The notes below the pieces were generated by a model, which saw nothing but the letters and a program-made list of their open reading frames with translations, searched no databases and had not been told where the DNA came from. A DNA stretch of 36,187 nucleotides from positions 1 to 36,187 of the forward strand of contig JARLGQ010000223.1 of assembly GCA_031292675.1 (NCBI GenBank), written 5' to 3'. This document shows, piece by piece, positions 1 to 8,525 of the stretch; the first letter of the stretch is position 1, and every line of letters starts with the position of its first letter. The translations under genes were made by a program, and so were the position numbers. The stretch comes from Acidimicrobiales bacterium (GTDB taxonomy: Bacteria; Actinomycetota; Acidimicrobiia; Acidimicrobiales; UBA8190).

Positions 1-68
1 CCGCCGACCATGCCGGCGAGGAGGACCCGCTTCTCCTCTTCTGTGAAATCGTCCGTGCCGTACGTCAT
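1..68 (-). CDS. N-terminal fragment of an unknown protein (MTYGTDDFTEEEKRVLLAGMVGG...), continues beyond window start
   Basis: ATG (complement of CAT 66-68), open to the window edge, purine-rich AGGGGG upstream on the minus strand. Confidence 0.5.
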   Translation of the reverse strand, partial: MTYGTDDFTEEEKRVLLAGMVG

Positions 69-686
69 GGCGCGTCACAACCCCCTGGAGCGATCCGGTT
101 CGATGGGCGCTTGGGGAGTCGTATCGGCACGCTGACCGGCCATCCTGAGGACTTGGGGGCCGACCCAAAGAAGTCCACCGGGATGAGGGGCGACCGCTTT
201 GAGGTGTGGGGTGCGGCCTTCGAGGTGGCGGGGAGCGGGCAACCCGCCCCGAGTGAAGACGGGACGGAACGCTGCCAGTTCCCCGCCGATCCTCGAGCGC
301 AGGGTTGAGCATGCTGTGAGGGGCGGAACGAGCGGACGCAAAGCCCTGGGATCACGCTACGTCGGGCCGTTCCCGATTCCTAGACGGGGATTCCACGGGG
401 TTGCCCCGGGTGAATCCACTTGGTGCGGCACGGCCTCGCAACTCCGACGTCGTCCCTGCTCAGGGGCCTCCGTCGAGCTCCGTAGACATGCCCGATCCCA
501 CGGCGTACCGTTCCGCAGGGCACTCGGCGGCGGTCCTTATCCCTACGTCTCCGAGATGGCCAGAGGGGAACGAGCGGGGTCGGGTTCTGGGTTGCCCCCC
601 TTGGTGCCATGGGAACCCGTCCCCGCCACCCCTCTCAATCGCTAACTCCAGCTAGCGTTTGTGCCTCTGCGGGCAAGGGGAGAGCA

Positions 687-959
687 ATGTCGGACGTGAG
701 CCAAGGCGCAGGTTGGTGGCGGGCCAGTGACGGGAAGTGGTACCCCCCGGAATCGCATCCCGATTACGGAGCGCCCCAGCCGCACCCTGCTCCCGCTTCG
801 AATGCACCGGAGCAGCTGTCGGAGTCGACCCGCGGGCCGTCGCCCCTCGACAGGGAGGCTGCCTCCGCCCTCCTTGCCGAACTGCAGGACGTCGAGCGGT
901 CGCTCTGGGCTGTTCGGGACGAACTGCGGCGGCTGCTGGAGGACGGCGAGCCCGTGTAG
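687..959 (+). CDS. Small protein with N-terminal DUF2510-like motif (GWWRASDGKWYPPE)
   Basis: ORF 609..959; internal ATG at 687 preceded by AAGGGGAGAGCA; W-rich DUF2510-type motif. Confidence 0.65.
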   Translation: MSDVSQGAGWWRASDGKWYPPESHPDYGAPQPHPAPASNAPEQLSESTRGPSPLDREAASALLAELQDVERSLWAVRDELRRLLEDGEPV

Positions 960-1018
960 TGCCGTGCGCCGGCCTCGGCCGTCTCGCCCGAGGAAACCGC
1001 CCCCTCGGACCTCGGGTG

Positions 1019-3214
1019 CTACGGGTGCGTCGAACGAGTGGGGACGCGATCGACGGGTACAGGCTCGGAGATGTCGCCGGCCTCCACGCTGATGTGCGGG
1101 ATCACCCTGTCGAGCCACTTGGGCAGCCACCAGTTGGATTTGCCGATGAGGTGCATGAGGGAGGGGACCAGCACCGTTCGGACGATGAAGGCGTCGACGA
1201 TGATGGCGCTGGCGAGACCGATGCCGAACTGCTTGATGACGATGCTCCCGCCGAGCACGAACGAGGCGAAGACGAGGATCATGATGGCCGCTGCGGCGGT
1301 GATCACGCGACCCGTCTCGGCTTGCCCGAGCGTCACGGCTTGGCGGTTGTCGGCCTTGAGAAGCCACTCCTCGTGCATCCGACTGACCAGGAACACCTCG
1401 TAGTCCATCGACAGCCCGAAGAGGATGGAGAACATCAGGACCGGGACGAATACCGCGACCGGGGCGGTGCCGGAGATGCCGAACAGCGACCGTCCCCATC
1501 CCCACGAGAACACCGCGTTCAGGATGCCGAGGGCCGCCCCCACCGACAAGAGGTTCATGATCGAGGCGACAAACGGGATGAGCAGGCTTCGGAACACGGC
1601 CATCAACAGCAGGAAGGCCAACAGGACGACGACTGCGACGAAGAGAGGGAGTTTCGACGACAAGACGTGGGAGAAGTCGGTCTGGATGGCGGTGGCCCCT
1701 CCCACCAGGACCGTCAATCCGGTTCCGGTTTGCGCCTTGGGGATGACGTCGTCGCGGAGTCGGGCCAGCAGCGACGACGTCGGAGTCGCTTGTGGGCTCG
1801 TCGACGGGTAGAGGTTGGCGATCGCCACGGTCCCGCGGGGGCTGACAACGGGTGCAGTGACTGCCACCACCCCATGTTGCTGCGCCAGCGTGTGTGTCAA
1901 GGTGGCGAATTTGGGCACGTCGGTCCGGGAGCGCAGCTCGGCCACCAGCTGGAACGGTCCGTTGAATCCCGGTCCGAAGCCCCGGGCCAAGAGATCGTAG
2001 GCCTGGCGGGTCGTGGTGCTCGCCGAGTCGCTCCCGGCGTCGTCGAGACCGAGGTGGAGGCTGAAGAACGGAAGGGCGATCACGACGACGACCGCCAGGG
2101 CGAGGGCGGCGGGTAGGACGGGTCGCCGCTCGACGACCTTCGCCCAGCGGCGCCACAGACCGGTGACCTGCTCGGCCACCGGTCCGGTTCTCTCCAACTG
2201 GGCCCTTTGGCGGCGGCTCAGCACCTTCATCCCCAAGAAGCCGAGGAGAGCCGGGAGCAAGGTCAGTGACGCCAACATGGTCAGCGCCACGGTGATGGCC
2301 GCCGAGACGGCAATGCCGTAGAGGAAGGAGATGCCGAGGGCGAACTGGCCGAGCAGCGCGATGCACACCGTGATACCGGCGAAGAACACCGCCCGTCCCG
2401 CGGTGTTCACTGCGTTCACCGCCGCGTCCTCGATGGTGCGTCCACCCTTCACGCCCGTGCGGTGGCGCGTCACGATCAACAAGGCGTAGTCGACGCCGAC
2501 TCCGAGACCGATCAGGACACCCAGGATGGTGGCGAAGCTGGCGACGGAAAAGACATGGCTGAGCAACCCGGTGATCGAGTAACCGGTACCGATGGCGATG
2601 AGCGCGGTGATGAGGGGGAGGAAGGCGGCAAAGAGCGCCCCGAATGCCAACCCCAGGACGATCAGCGCGAGCACGACACCAAGCAGGGTGCTCTTGGACC
2701 CGGGCTGCGATTCGGCGTTCTCGATGTCCCCACCTCCCAGTGCCACCTGGAGCTGATGGTCTCCGGACGCCTGGGCGGTGGCGATGACGCGATCAACCGC
2801 GGCCTTGGGCAACGCCTGGGTCTGCTCGTCGAACGTGACGGTGGCGAACGCTATGGTGCCGTCCCTGCTGATCTGGGACGCACCCTCGGGGGTGAAGGGA
2901 TCGGACACCGAACGCACGTGGGGCAGGGTGGCCACTTCGTGCAGCATGCGTAGCACCCTGTTCCTGACCGGCGCGTCACTGACCGTGCCCGACGTGGAGC
3001 GGACCACGATCTGGTCAGAGGTCCCGGAGACCGCGGGGAATTCCTTCTCCAGCAGGTTCAAGGCAGTGAAGGACTGGGTGTTGGGCAACTGGAACTTGGT
3101 CGAAAAGGCGCTGCCGGCGGCACGGTCGATGGCGAAGAACCCCACCAACGCCACGAGCCACAAGGTGAGGACCGTCTTGCGATGGCGAAAGCACCACCTC
3201 GCCAGGCCCTTCAC
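1019..3214 (-). CDS. MMPL/RND-family transporter
   Basis: 731 aa ORF, multiple TM segments, two-fold repeat organisation, MMPL-like stretches (FGLSMDYEVFLVSRM, LGVGVDYALLIVTRHR). Confidence 0.9.
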   Translation of the reverse strand: MKGLARWCFRHRKTVLTLWLVALVGFFAIDRAAGSAFSTKFQLPNTQSFTALNLLEKEFPAVSGTSDQIVVRSTSGTVSDAPVRNRVLRMLHEVATLPHVRSVSDPFTPEGASQISRDGTIAFATVTFDEQTQALPKAAVDRVIATAQASGDHQLQVALGGGDIENAESQPGSKSTLLGVVLALIVLGLAFGALFAAFLPLITALIAIGTGYSITGLLSHVFSVASFATILGVLIGLGVGVDYALLIVTRHRTGVKGGRTIEDAAVNAVNTAGRAVFFAGITVCIALLGQFALGISFLYGIAVSAAITVALTMLASLTLLPALLGFLGMKVLSRRQRAQLERTGPVAEQVTGLWRRWAKVVERRPVLPAALALAVVVVIALPFFSLHLGLDDAGSDSASTTTRQAYDLLARGFGPGFNGPFQLVAELRSRTDVPKFATLTHTLAQQHGVVAVTAPVVSPRGTVAIANLYPSTSPQATPTSSLLARLRDDVIPKAQTGTGLTVLVGGATAIQTDFSHVLSSKLPLFVAVVVLLAFLLLMAVFRSLLIPFVASIMNLLSVGAALGILNAVFSWGWGRSLFGISGTAPVAVFVPVLMFSILFGLSMDYEVFLVSRMHEEWLLKADNRQAVTLGQAETGRVITAAAAIMILVFASFVLGGSIVIKQFGIGLASAIIVDAFIVRTVLVPSLMHLIGKSNWWLPKWLDRVIPHISVEAGDISEPVPVDRVPTRSTHP

Positions 3215-3487
3215 GGGCGGACCGTCCCGTTGGGATCCGAGGGAGAGAGGGCGTCGGCGACGACCGCGGCGGAGGGGGCGTGGATGGGGACACGTGTGAA
3301 CGACATCTGATTCCTCGCATGAAGGGATCGGCGGAGCTCGCTCGGGCGACGGCTCGGTGGCGGTGGCCAGAGCATTATGACGCCGTTGCTCGCCTGCTCG
3401 GCAAACCGAGTGTCCGGATCAGATCGAAGGTCAGGAGGAGCAGGAGGTGGGGGACCACAGCCGGTCAAGCTCGCGTTCACGTCCTGC

Positions 3488-4154
3488 TCAGCGAGCTGCT
3501 CCTGGGAGCCTGTGCGTTGCGGCAGCCAGGAGTCCGGGCAACTCCCGCATGTCATCGAAGACGACCGCGCCTCCGATCGAGAGCTGCGACCGGCTCGAGA
3601 CTCCTCCGGCGAAAGCGAAGACGGCCATCTCGGCTGCGAGGCCGGCAGTGACGCCCGAGATACTGTCTTCGACGACCGCGCACCGTGCCGGCAAGACTCC
3701 CATCTGTCGGGCGGCATGAAGGAAGATGTCAGGAGCGGGTTTGCCGCGCTCGACTTCGTCTGCACTGAAGATCCGACCCTCGAAGCGATCGATGAGTCCG
3801 GTCATGCCGAGGGTGAACCGCATCTTCTCGTGGCTCCCGCTGGAGGCGACACAGGTCGAGACCGCCAACTGCCCGAGAGCCTCGACCACCGGGGACAGCA
3901 ACGAGTTCACGTGCGAACACCTCCCGATAACGAGATTCGAAATCAGCCTCCCAATCGAGGCTTCGCCCGATGTGGCGCTCGATCTCCTGCTGCATGTACG
4001 CCGCCGACCGACCGACGAACCGTTCCACGATGTCTGGCTCGGTGAGCGGCCATCCGAGTCCGGAGAGGATCTTCGCCTCGGTGCGAATTGCCAGTCGTTC
4101 ACTGTCGACGAGCACTCCGTCACAGTCGAAGATGACGAGGTCGAACGAGCTCAC
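3488..4154 (-). pseudogene. HAD-superfamily hydrolase (beta-phosphoglucomutase-like), apparently frameshifted near 3890-3900
   Basis: N-terminal frame has VIFDCDGVLVDSERLA...; C-terminal frame has VVEALGQLAVSTCVASSG...KPAPDIFLHAARQMGV...CAVVEDSISGVTAG; together they form one HAD protein but lie in different frames. Confidence 0.7.
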
Positions 4155-4161
4155 GCGGGGG

Positions 4162-4167
4162 AGCCTA
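4162..4167 (-). promoter_or_regulatory. Putative -10 element (TAGGCT) for a leaderless HAD mRNA
   Basis: TANNNT ending 7 nt before GTG at 4154. Confidence 0.4.
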
Positions 4168-4363
4168 TAGAGCCGGCCTGGCGGGCCCGCACCGTCGGGC
4201 CCGGGGAAAGGCGCACGGATGGGATGCTCGACACGCAACCGGGTCCGGCGTAAGGTCCAGCTGTCACTGGACGGGGTGTAATCGTGGACCATTGGCACGG
4301 GGAATCGAGGGTGACGAGCGGGGCGTTCCAAAGGGTCAACCTCCCCTGCTTCGAGTGCTCCCG

Positions 4364-4618
4364 ATGAGCTATTCGCCTTCGGAGCCGACACTCCAGAGGG
4401 CCAAGGAGATGTTGGACGCCCTTGGGGCCTCCCCCATGGCGCAACGACTCTCGGAGTCGGGGTTCGACATCGACATGAGCGACCCCGAACAGGCCAACGC
4501 CTTGGCCATGCACGTCCTGCACCAACTCCAAGTGCTCGAGGCCACCACGCGCATGCTGGCCGGGATGGTCCAGACGCTTCAGTCCCAGATCGAGCGGTCA
4601 GAGCCACTCTTCCTGTAG
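4364..4618 (+). CDS. Small hypothetical protein (MSYSPSEPTLQRAKEMLDALG...)
   Basis: ORF 4292..4618, internal ATG at 4364; amphipathic helical composition. Confidence 0.5.
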   Translation: MSYSPSEPTLQRAKEMLDALGASPMAQRLSESGFDIDMSDPEQANALAMHVLHQLQVLEATTRMLAGMVQTLQSQIERSEPLFL

Positions 4619-4669
4619 GAAGCGGCCGGTCCGTAGCCCGGAATCGACGAGCGGCTCTTCTTCGCGGCG

Positions 4670-4735
4670 TTATCTCTTGCGGCGTTCCCGCCGAACCCTG
4701 AGGACGGCAAGGAACTTGCGGATGATAAAGGCCAT
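4670..4735 (-). CDS. Putative 21-aa small basic peptide MAFIIRKFLAVLRVRRERRKR
   Basis: ATG at 4735, stop TAA at 4672-4670; TAGTCT -10-like hexamer 7 nt upstream of ATG; too short for the ORF track. Confidence 0.35.
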   Translation of the reverse strand: MAFIIRKFLAVLRVRRERRKR

Positions 4736-4742
4736 GTTCCGA

Positions 4743-4748
4743 AGACTA
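4743..4748 (-). promoter_or_regulatory. Putative -10 element (TAGTCT) for a leaderless transcript of the 21-aa ORF
   Basis: TANNNT ending 7 nt before ATG at 4735. Confidence 0.35.
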
Positions 4749-4817
4749 ACCCCGACGAGCCGGCGCTCGGGCTTTGCGACGCGGGCCCGACCGGTGGAGG
4801 TGGAAGTATCGCCGCCT

Positions 4818-5105
4818 TCAGTTCTCGGGCTCGTGAATCTCTGCGTTCACCGCACGTTCCAGGAACACGTTGAAGGCCTCCTGCCACAGCGCGCCGACGC
4901 GGCTTTGAAAGAGGAGAACCGGCCCTGCGGCGACCACCGAGACCATTGTCCACCCTTCGGCCAGAAGCTCGGTGAGTCGGTCCTCGGTCTCGGTCTTCAG
5001 CTCGTCTGCCTTGACGTTCTCTCGTTGGCGATCGGCGGGGTAGCACGTGCCCTCCCACCAATGTGCTCCACGCAAATGAAGGCGCTGCCACTCCCGTTTG
5101 CTCAC
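4818..5105 (-). CDS. Hypothetical protein, 95 aa (MSKREWQRLHLRGAHWWEG...)
   Basis: ORF with plausible composition and GTG start. Confidence 0.45.
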   Translation of the reverse strand: MSKREWQRLHLRGAHWWEGTCYPADRQRENVKADELKTETEDRLTELLAEGWTMVSVVAAGPVLLFQSRVGALWQEAFNVFLERAVNAEIHEPEN

Positions 5106-5502
5106 GCCGAATCCACCGGCACACGATCAGAGCGCCACGTTGGGCTCTTTGGGACCGCGGCGACATGGACCGATCGAGGCCCCACCCGAACGTTGCCCCG
5201 AGCTCGCCGCTTGGTGCGCGTCATCGAGGTCGAGTGTCCCACCGGGGAAATCCTCCGGCACCCGTGGCTCGACAGTCAAGTGGCTTCGTGGCCAGTCTTT
5301 CAGCTGAGCACCCTCTGACGGGTGGGGGTCGTGAGTCTGCAGCGGTGCGGTCTCGGACCCTTCAGCGAGATGCCCACCCCTTCATGACAGGAAGGCCCGT
5401 GCCCACGAGAGCCGGTGCCCCCCGGTTGCCGCTCGACCACGAGATTCGTAGGCTCCGGGGCGAGGAACGCCGTATCGCTCGTGACCCTGAGGGGCTGGTT
5501 CC

Positions 5503-6534
5503 ATGACGGATATCGCTCCGGCTTCAACGGTCGAAAGGGAACCCGGCGAGTACACGGGTCGCGAGGAGCTCGGCGTCCCACCCGAGCCCGCCCACGTCGC
5601 CCTTGTCGACCGGGTCCGCGCCGTGGTGGCCGACCGCCATCTCGGGCGCACGTCACCCCGGACGACGGTGTCGCATCTGCTCTTGGCATGGGGACCCGCC
5701 GTGGTGGCGGCCGGCGTCGGCATCTGGGCGAACGAGATGGCGGTCTGGGTCGTCGTGTGGTTGGTCGTCGCCTTGGCGTTCGTCGGCAACGCCGCCATCG
5801 CCCATGAAGCCGTCCACGGACACCTTTTCGCCTCCAGGACGTGGAACACCGTGGTCGGGACGGCGGCGGCGATCACCGTCCTGGCGTCGTTTGCCACGTA
5901 CCGCTGTTATCACCTCGAGCACCACGCCCGGACCGCTCAGGACGGCGATCCCGAGAGGACTCCGCTGAATTTCTCGACACGCCGGCTGTATGTGGCGGTG
6001 ATGGTGCTCGGGGGTCTCCTGGTCCTCTTCGAGAACACCGCCTACACGGTCGTCACCATCCTCGGGAAGCCGCCGTCCTGGGTGCGTACGCACCGCCAGC
6101 GCCGAGCCATCAGGCTCAATGCGCTTCTCCTGCTGGCGGTGGTGGGTGCGATCGTGACGGGAATGGTCATCGACCCGTGGGTGACGGTGAACGTGTGGCT
6201 CATCCCCTACGTGATCGGGGTCTTCGGGCTGCTTCCGGTGCTCCTGGTCCCCGAGCACTACGGTGCCACCGGCCGTGGTGACGTCCTCGAGATCACGCGG
6301 TCGGTTCGGTCCAACGCCTTCGTCCGCTGGGTGTACTGGAACAACAACTTCCATGCCGCTCACCACCTCGTTCCCGCCGTCCCCTACGACAAGATCGAGT
6401 ATGTCGACCACCTGCTGGAGGACGCGGGCGCCGTCGGAGATGTCTGGCGTCTGCGCTCGTATACCCGCTTCCACTGGGGGACGCTCACCCGTCTCGCCTT
6501 CAACCGGCCCGAAAGCGACCGTCAGGTCCCCTAG
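5503..6534 (+). CDS. Fatty acid desaturase-family membrane protein
   Basis: Three histidine boxes: HEAVHGH, HLEHH, HAAHH, between TM segments. Confidence 0.88.
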   Translation: MTDIAPASTVEREPGEYTGREELGVPPEPAHVALVDRVRAVVADRHLGRTSPRTTVSHLLLAWGPAVVAAGVGIWANEMAVWVVVWLVVALAFVGNAAIAHEAVHGHLFASRTWNTVVGTAAAITVLASFATYRCYHLEHHARTAQDGDPERTPLNFSTRRLYVAVMVLGGLLVLFENTAYTVVTILGKPPSWVRTHRQRRAIRLNALLLLAVVGAIVTGMVIDPWVTVNVWLIPYVIGVFGLLPVLLVPEHYGATGRGDVLEITRSVRSNAFVRWVYWNNNFHAAHHLVPAVPYDKIEYVDHLLEDAGAVGDVWRLRSYTRFHWGTLTRLAFNRPESDRQVP

Positions 6535-6563
6535 GACCGCCGGCGACGCCCGCTACGGCGCTC

Positions 6564-6881
6564 TCAGTGAAATGGGAATTGCCCGTAGGTGCTGCACAGA
6601 CCGAACGCCTCGATCAACAGGAACGCGCCGACGATCGAGAGGATGACCGCCCGTTGTCGTCGTCCGCTGTGCCGGGCCGTCACCGGTGCCATGTACCACT
6701 CGGGGAGAGGTCCCGGGCTGCTGGCCAGATAGAGCGACAGAGGCACTGCATCAGCGTCCAGGGGCTGATCGGGGTCGGCCGCGAGCGCCAGGGCGGTGAG
6801 CTCTTCGTCGGAGATGGCACCGGGCACCGGGAGGTCCTCGCCAACCGGAGCGATCACGGGCGTCTCGTCCGCTGCAGTCAT
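6564..6881 (-). CDS. Small single-TM hypothetical protein, 105 aa
   Basis: ATG at 6881 preceded by AGGAGG; one TM segment (AVILSIVGAFLLIEAFGL). Confidence 0.6.
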   Translation of the reverse strand: MTAADETPVIAPVGEDLPVPGAISDEELTALALAADPDQPLDADAVPLSLYLASSPGPLPEWYMAPVTARHSGRRQRAVILSIVGAFLLIEAFGLCSTYGQFPFH

Positions 6882-7014
6882 CAGTGCACCTCCTGCCGCC
6901 GGGACGACCGCCTTCAGTGTACCGGTGGATCTGGGAAGTCAACCCGCACACCCGCACTTGCCTACTCATTACAGTGCACCGTCAGGACACGGCGCCGGCC
7001 GAAGGAGGAGGATC

Positions 7015-7701
7015 GTGGATCAGACCCGGCTTCGGGAAACGTCGGAGTACACGGCAAAACGCGAGGAGCTCCGACAGGCCGAGATCGAGCTCATGCGTCG
7101 ACGAGAGCACGTGGCGTCGATGCGACGACAGTTGCCGGCGGGCACGGGGGTCGAGGACTACGTGTTCTCCGAGGGGCCACGCCGCCTTGGTGCCGGTGAC
7201 GATCCGGTGACCCCGGTGCGGCTCAGCGGGTTGTTCACCTCACCTGATCGGTCGCTGGTGATCTACCACCTGATGTACGGCAAGGCACAGAGCACCCCCT
7301 GTCCCATGTGCACGATGTGGATCGACGGCATCAACGGTGTCGCGCACCATGTCGCCCAGAATGTCGACTTCGCCGTGGTGGCTGCGGCTGACGTCGCTAC
7401 GCTGCGGACGCATGCCCGGGCTCGCGGGTGGGACCGGGTCCGGCTGCTGAGCTGTGGCGACAACACCTTCAAGTACGACCTGGGAAGCGAGGACGCCGAC
7501 GGGAACCAGGATTCCACGGTGTCGGTGTTCAGGCTGGACCCCGATGGGGTGCCGCACCACTTCTACAGCGGTCACCCTCGCATGTCGGACGATATCGACC
7601 AACGTGGCATCGATCTGCTCACGCCGGCGTGGCACGTCCTCGATCTCACCCCGCAGGGACGGGGTGACTGGTACGCGCAACTCGACTACGGCTCTTCGTA
7701 G
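7015..7701 (+). CDS. DUF899-family thioredoxin-like protein
   Basis: GTG at 7015 after GGAGGAGGATC; CPMCTMWIDGING and WYAQLDYG typical of the DUF899 family. Confidence 0.75.
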   Translation: MDQTRLRETSEYTAKREELRQAEIELMRRREHVASMRRQLPAGTGVEDYVFSEGPRRLGAGDDPVTPVRLSGLFTSPDRSLVIYHLMYGKAQSTPCPMCTMWIDGINGVAHHVAQNVDFAVVAAADVATLRTHARARGWDRVRLLSCGDNTFKYDLGSEDADGNQDSTVSVFRLDPDGVPHHFYSGHPRMSDDIDQRGIDLLTPAWHVLDLTPQGRGDWYAQLDYGSS

Positions 7702-7813
7702 GCTCCACAACGACGTGCACGGGGATACGGGTGGCCCCTGTCCCGCCCGACTCCACGGGCTGCGGTGCAAGAGGGGGCCTGCTGCGCTCCTCCACCACGG
7801 CTAGACCTACGGT

Positions 7814-8245
7814 GTGGAGCACCTGCACCGGATCGCACACCAGAGATCCCGGGTCGTCGCGGGGGCGGTGGCCGTTCTTGGCTATGCGGTCCTCGTGGCG
7901 CTCACCCACCCCTTCACGTGGGTCGCCGATGTCGCCACTGCCGTTCCGGTGGCTGTCGTCGCTGCGGTCACGATTCGCAGTGATCTCCGAGCCGGTCGAT
8001 CCCGTGGGGCGCGACCGGAGGGAGTCGACGGAAGACGAGGGCGGCGGTTGGGCCGGCGATGGCGGGTATGGATGGCCCCCATCCTCGTCGTCACGGGCTG
8101 GGAGCTCTACTGCCTCGTCAGCCTGCCGCGAGTCGAGCACCCGACGTTGAGCTCCCTGATCGACCTCCTTGACGCCACTCGCCCCGGCAAGACGGTGGCC
8201 GTGGTGGCATGGCTCGGTCTCGGGTGGTTCCTGGTATCCCGATGA
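7814..8245 (+). CDS. Membrane protein of unknown function
   Basis: 143 aa, several hydrophobic segments; 3' end overlaps the next gene by ATGA. Confidence 0.6.
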   Translation: MEHLHRIAHQRSRVVAGAVAVLGYAVLVALTHPFTWVADVATAVPVAVVAAVTIRSDLRAGRSRGARPEGVDGRRGRRLGRRWRVWMAPILVVTGWELYCLVSLPRVEHPTLSSLIDLLDATRPGKTVAVVAWLGLGWFLVSR

Positions 8246-8442
8246 TCGACCGGCACATCACGCTGATCGTATGGGGGGTGCTCGGAGCCACGGTCGTCCT
8301 CGGCCAGATCCTCGCCGTGGCGGGCAAGGGTGGCCTCCCCGGTCTGGGGGCACTGGTCGGTTGGGTGACCTGGAGTCGCGTGGGGAGATACCTGCTCGTG
8401 GTGGCGTGGATGTGGCTGGGCTGGCATGCCTTCGCCCGGTGA
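8242..8442 (+). CDS. Small membrane protein, resembles the DUF6186 type
   Basis: ATG at 8242 overlapping the upstream TGA; two TM segments, WLGWHAFAR C-terminus. Confidence 0.55.
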   Translation: MIDRHITLIVWGVLGATVVLGQILAVAGKGGLPGLGALVGWVTWSRVGRYLLVVAWMWLGWHAFAR

Positions 8443-8457
8443 ACACGACCGGATGAT

Positions 8458-8483
8458 CACGGGCGGTGAACACGGGCGGTGAA
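8458..8483. repeat. Two perfect tandem copies of CACGGGCGGTGAA
   Basis: 8458-8470 and 8471-8483 identical. Confidence 0.8.
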
Positions 8484-8513
8484 AAACGGCCCGGTGCGAC
8501 CGGGACCAGCGTC

Positions 8514-8519
8514 TAACTT
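8514..8519 (+). promoter_or_regulatory. Putative -10 element (TAACTT), leaderless start at 8526
   Basis: TANNNT ending 6 nt before GTG. Confidence 0.45.
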
Positions 8520-8525
8520 GGCGCC

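Noticed and set aside
642-2366. Very long minus-strand ORF (574 aa) overlapping the MMPL transporter gene
   Set aside because: Arg/Pro/Gly-rich translation with no domain; shadow frame of the 731-aa MMPL ORF in high-GC DNA
3729-4607. 292-aa ORF as the full HAD protein
   Set aside because: Only the middle part is HAD-like; the N-terminal extension is low-quality and the C-terminal part leaves the true frame at the frameshift; the GTG at 4154 is a better start
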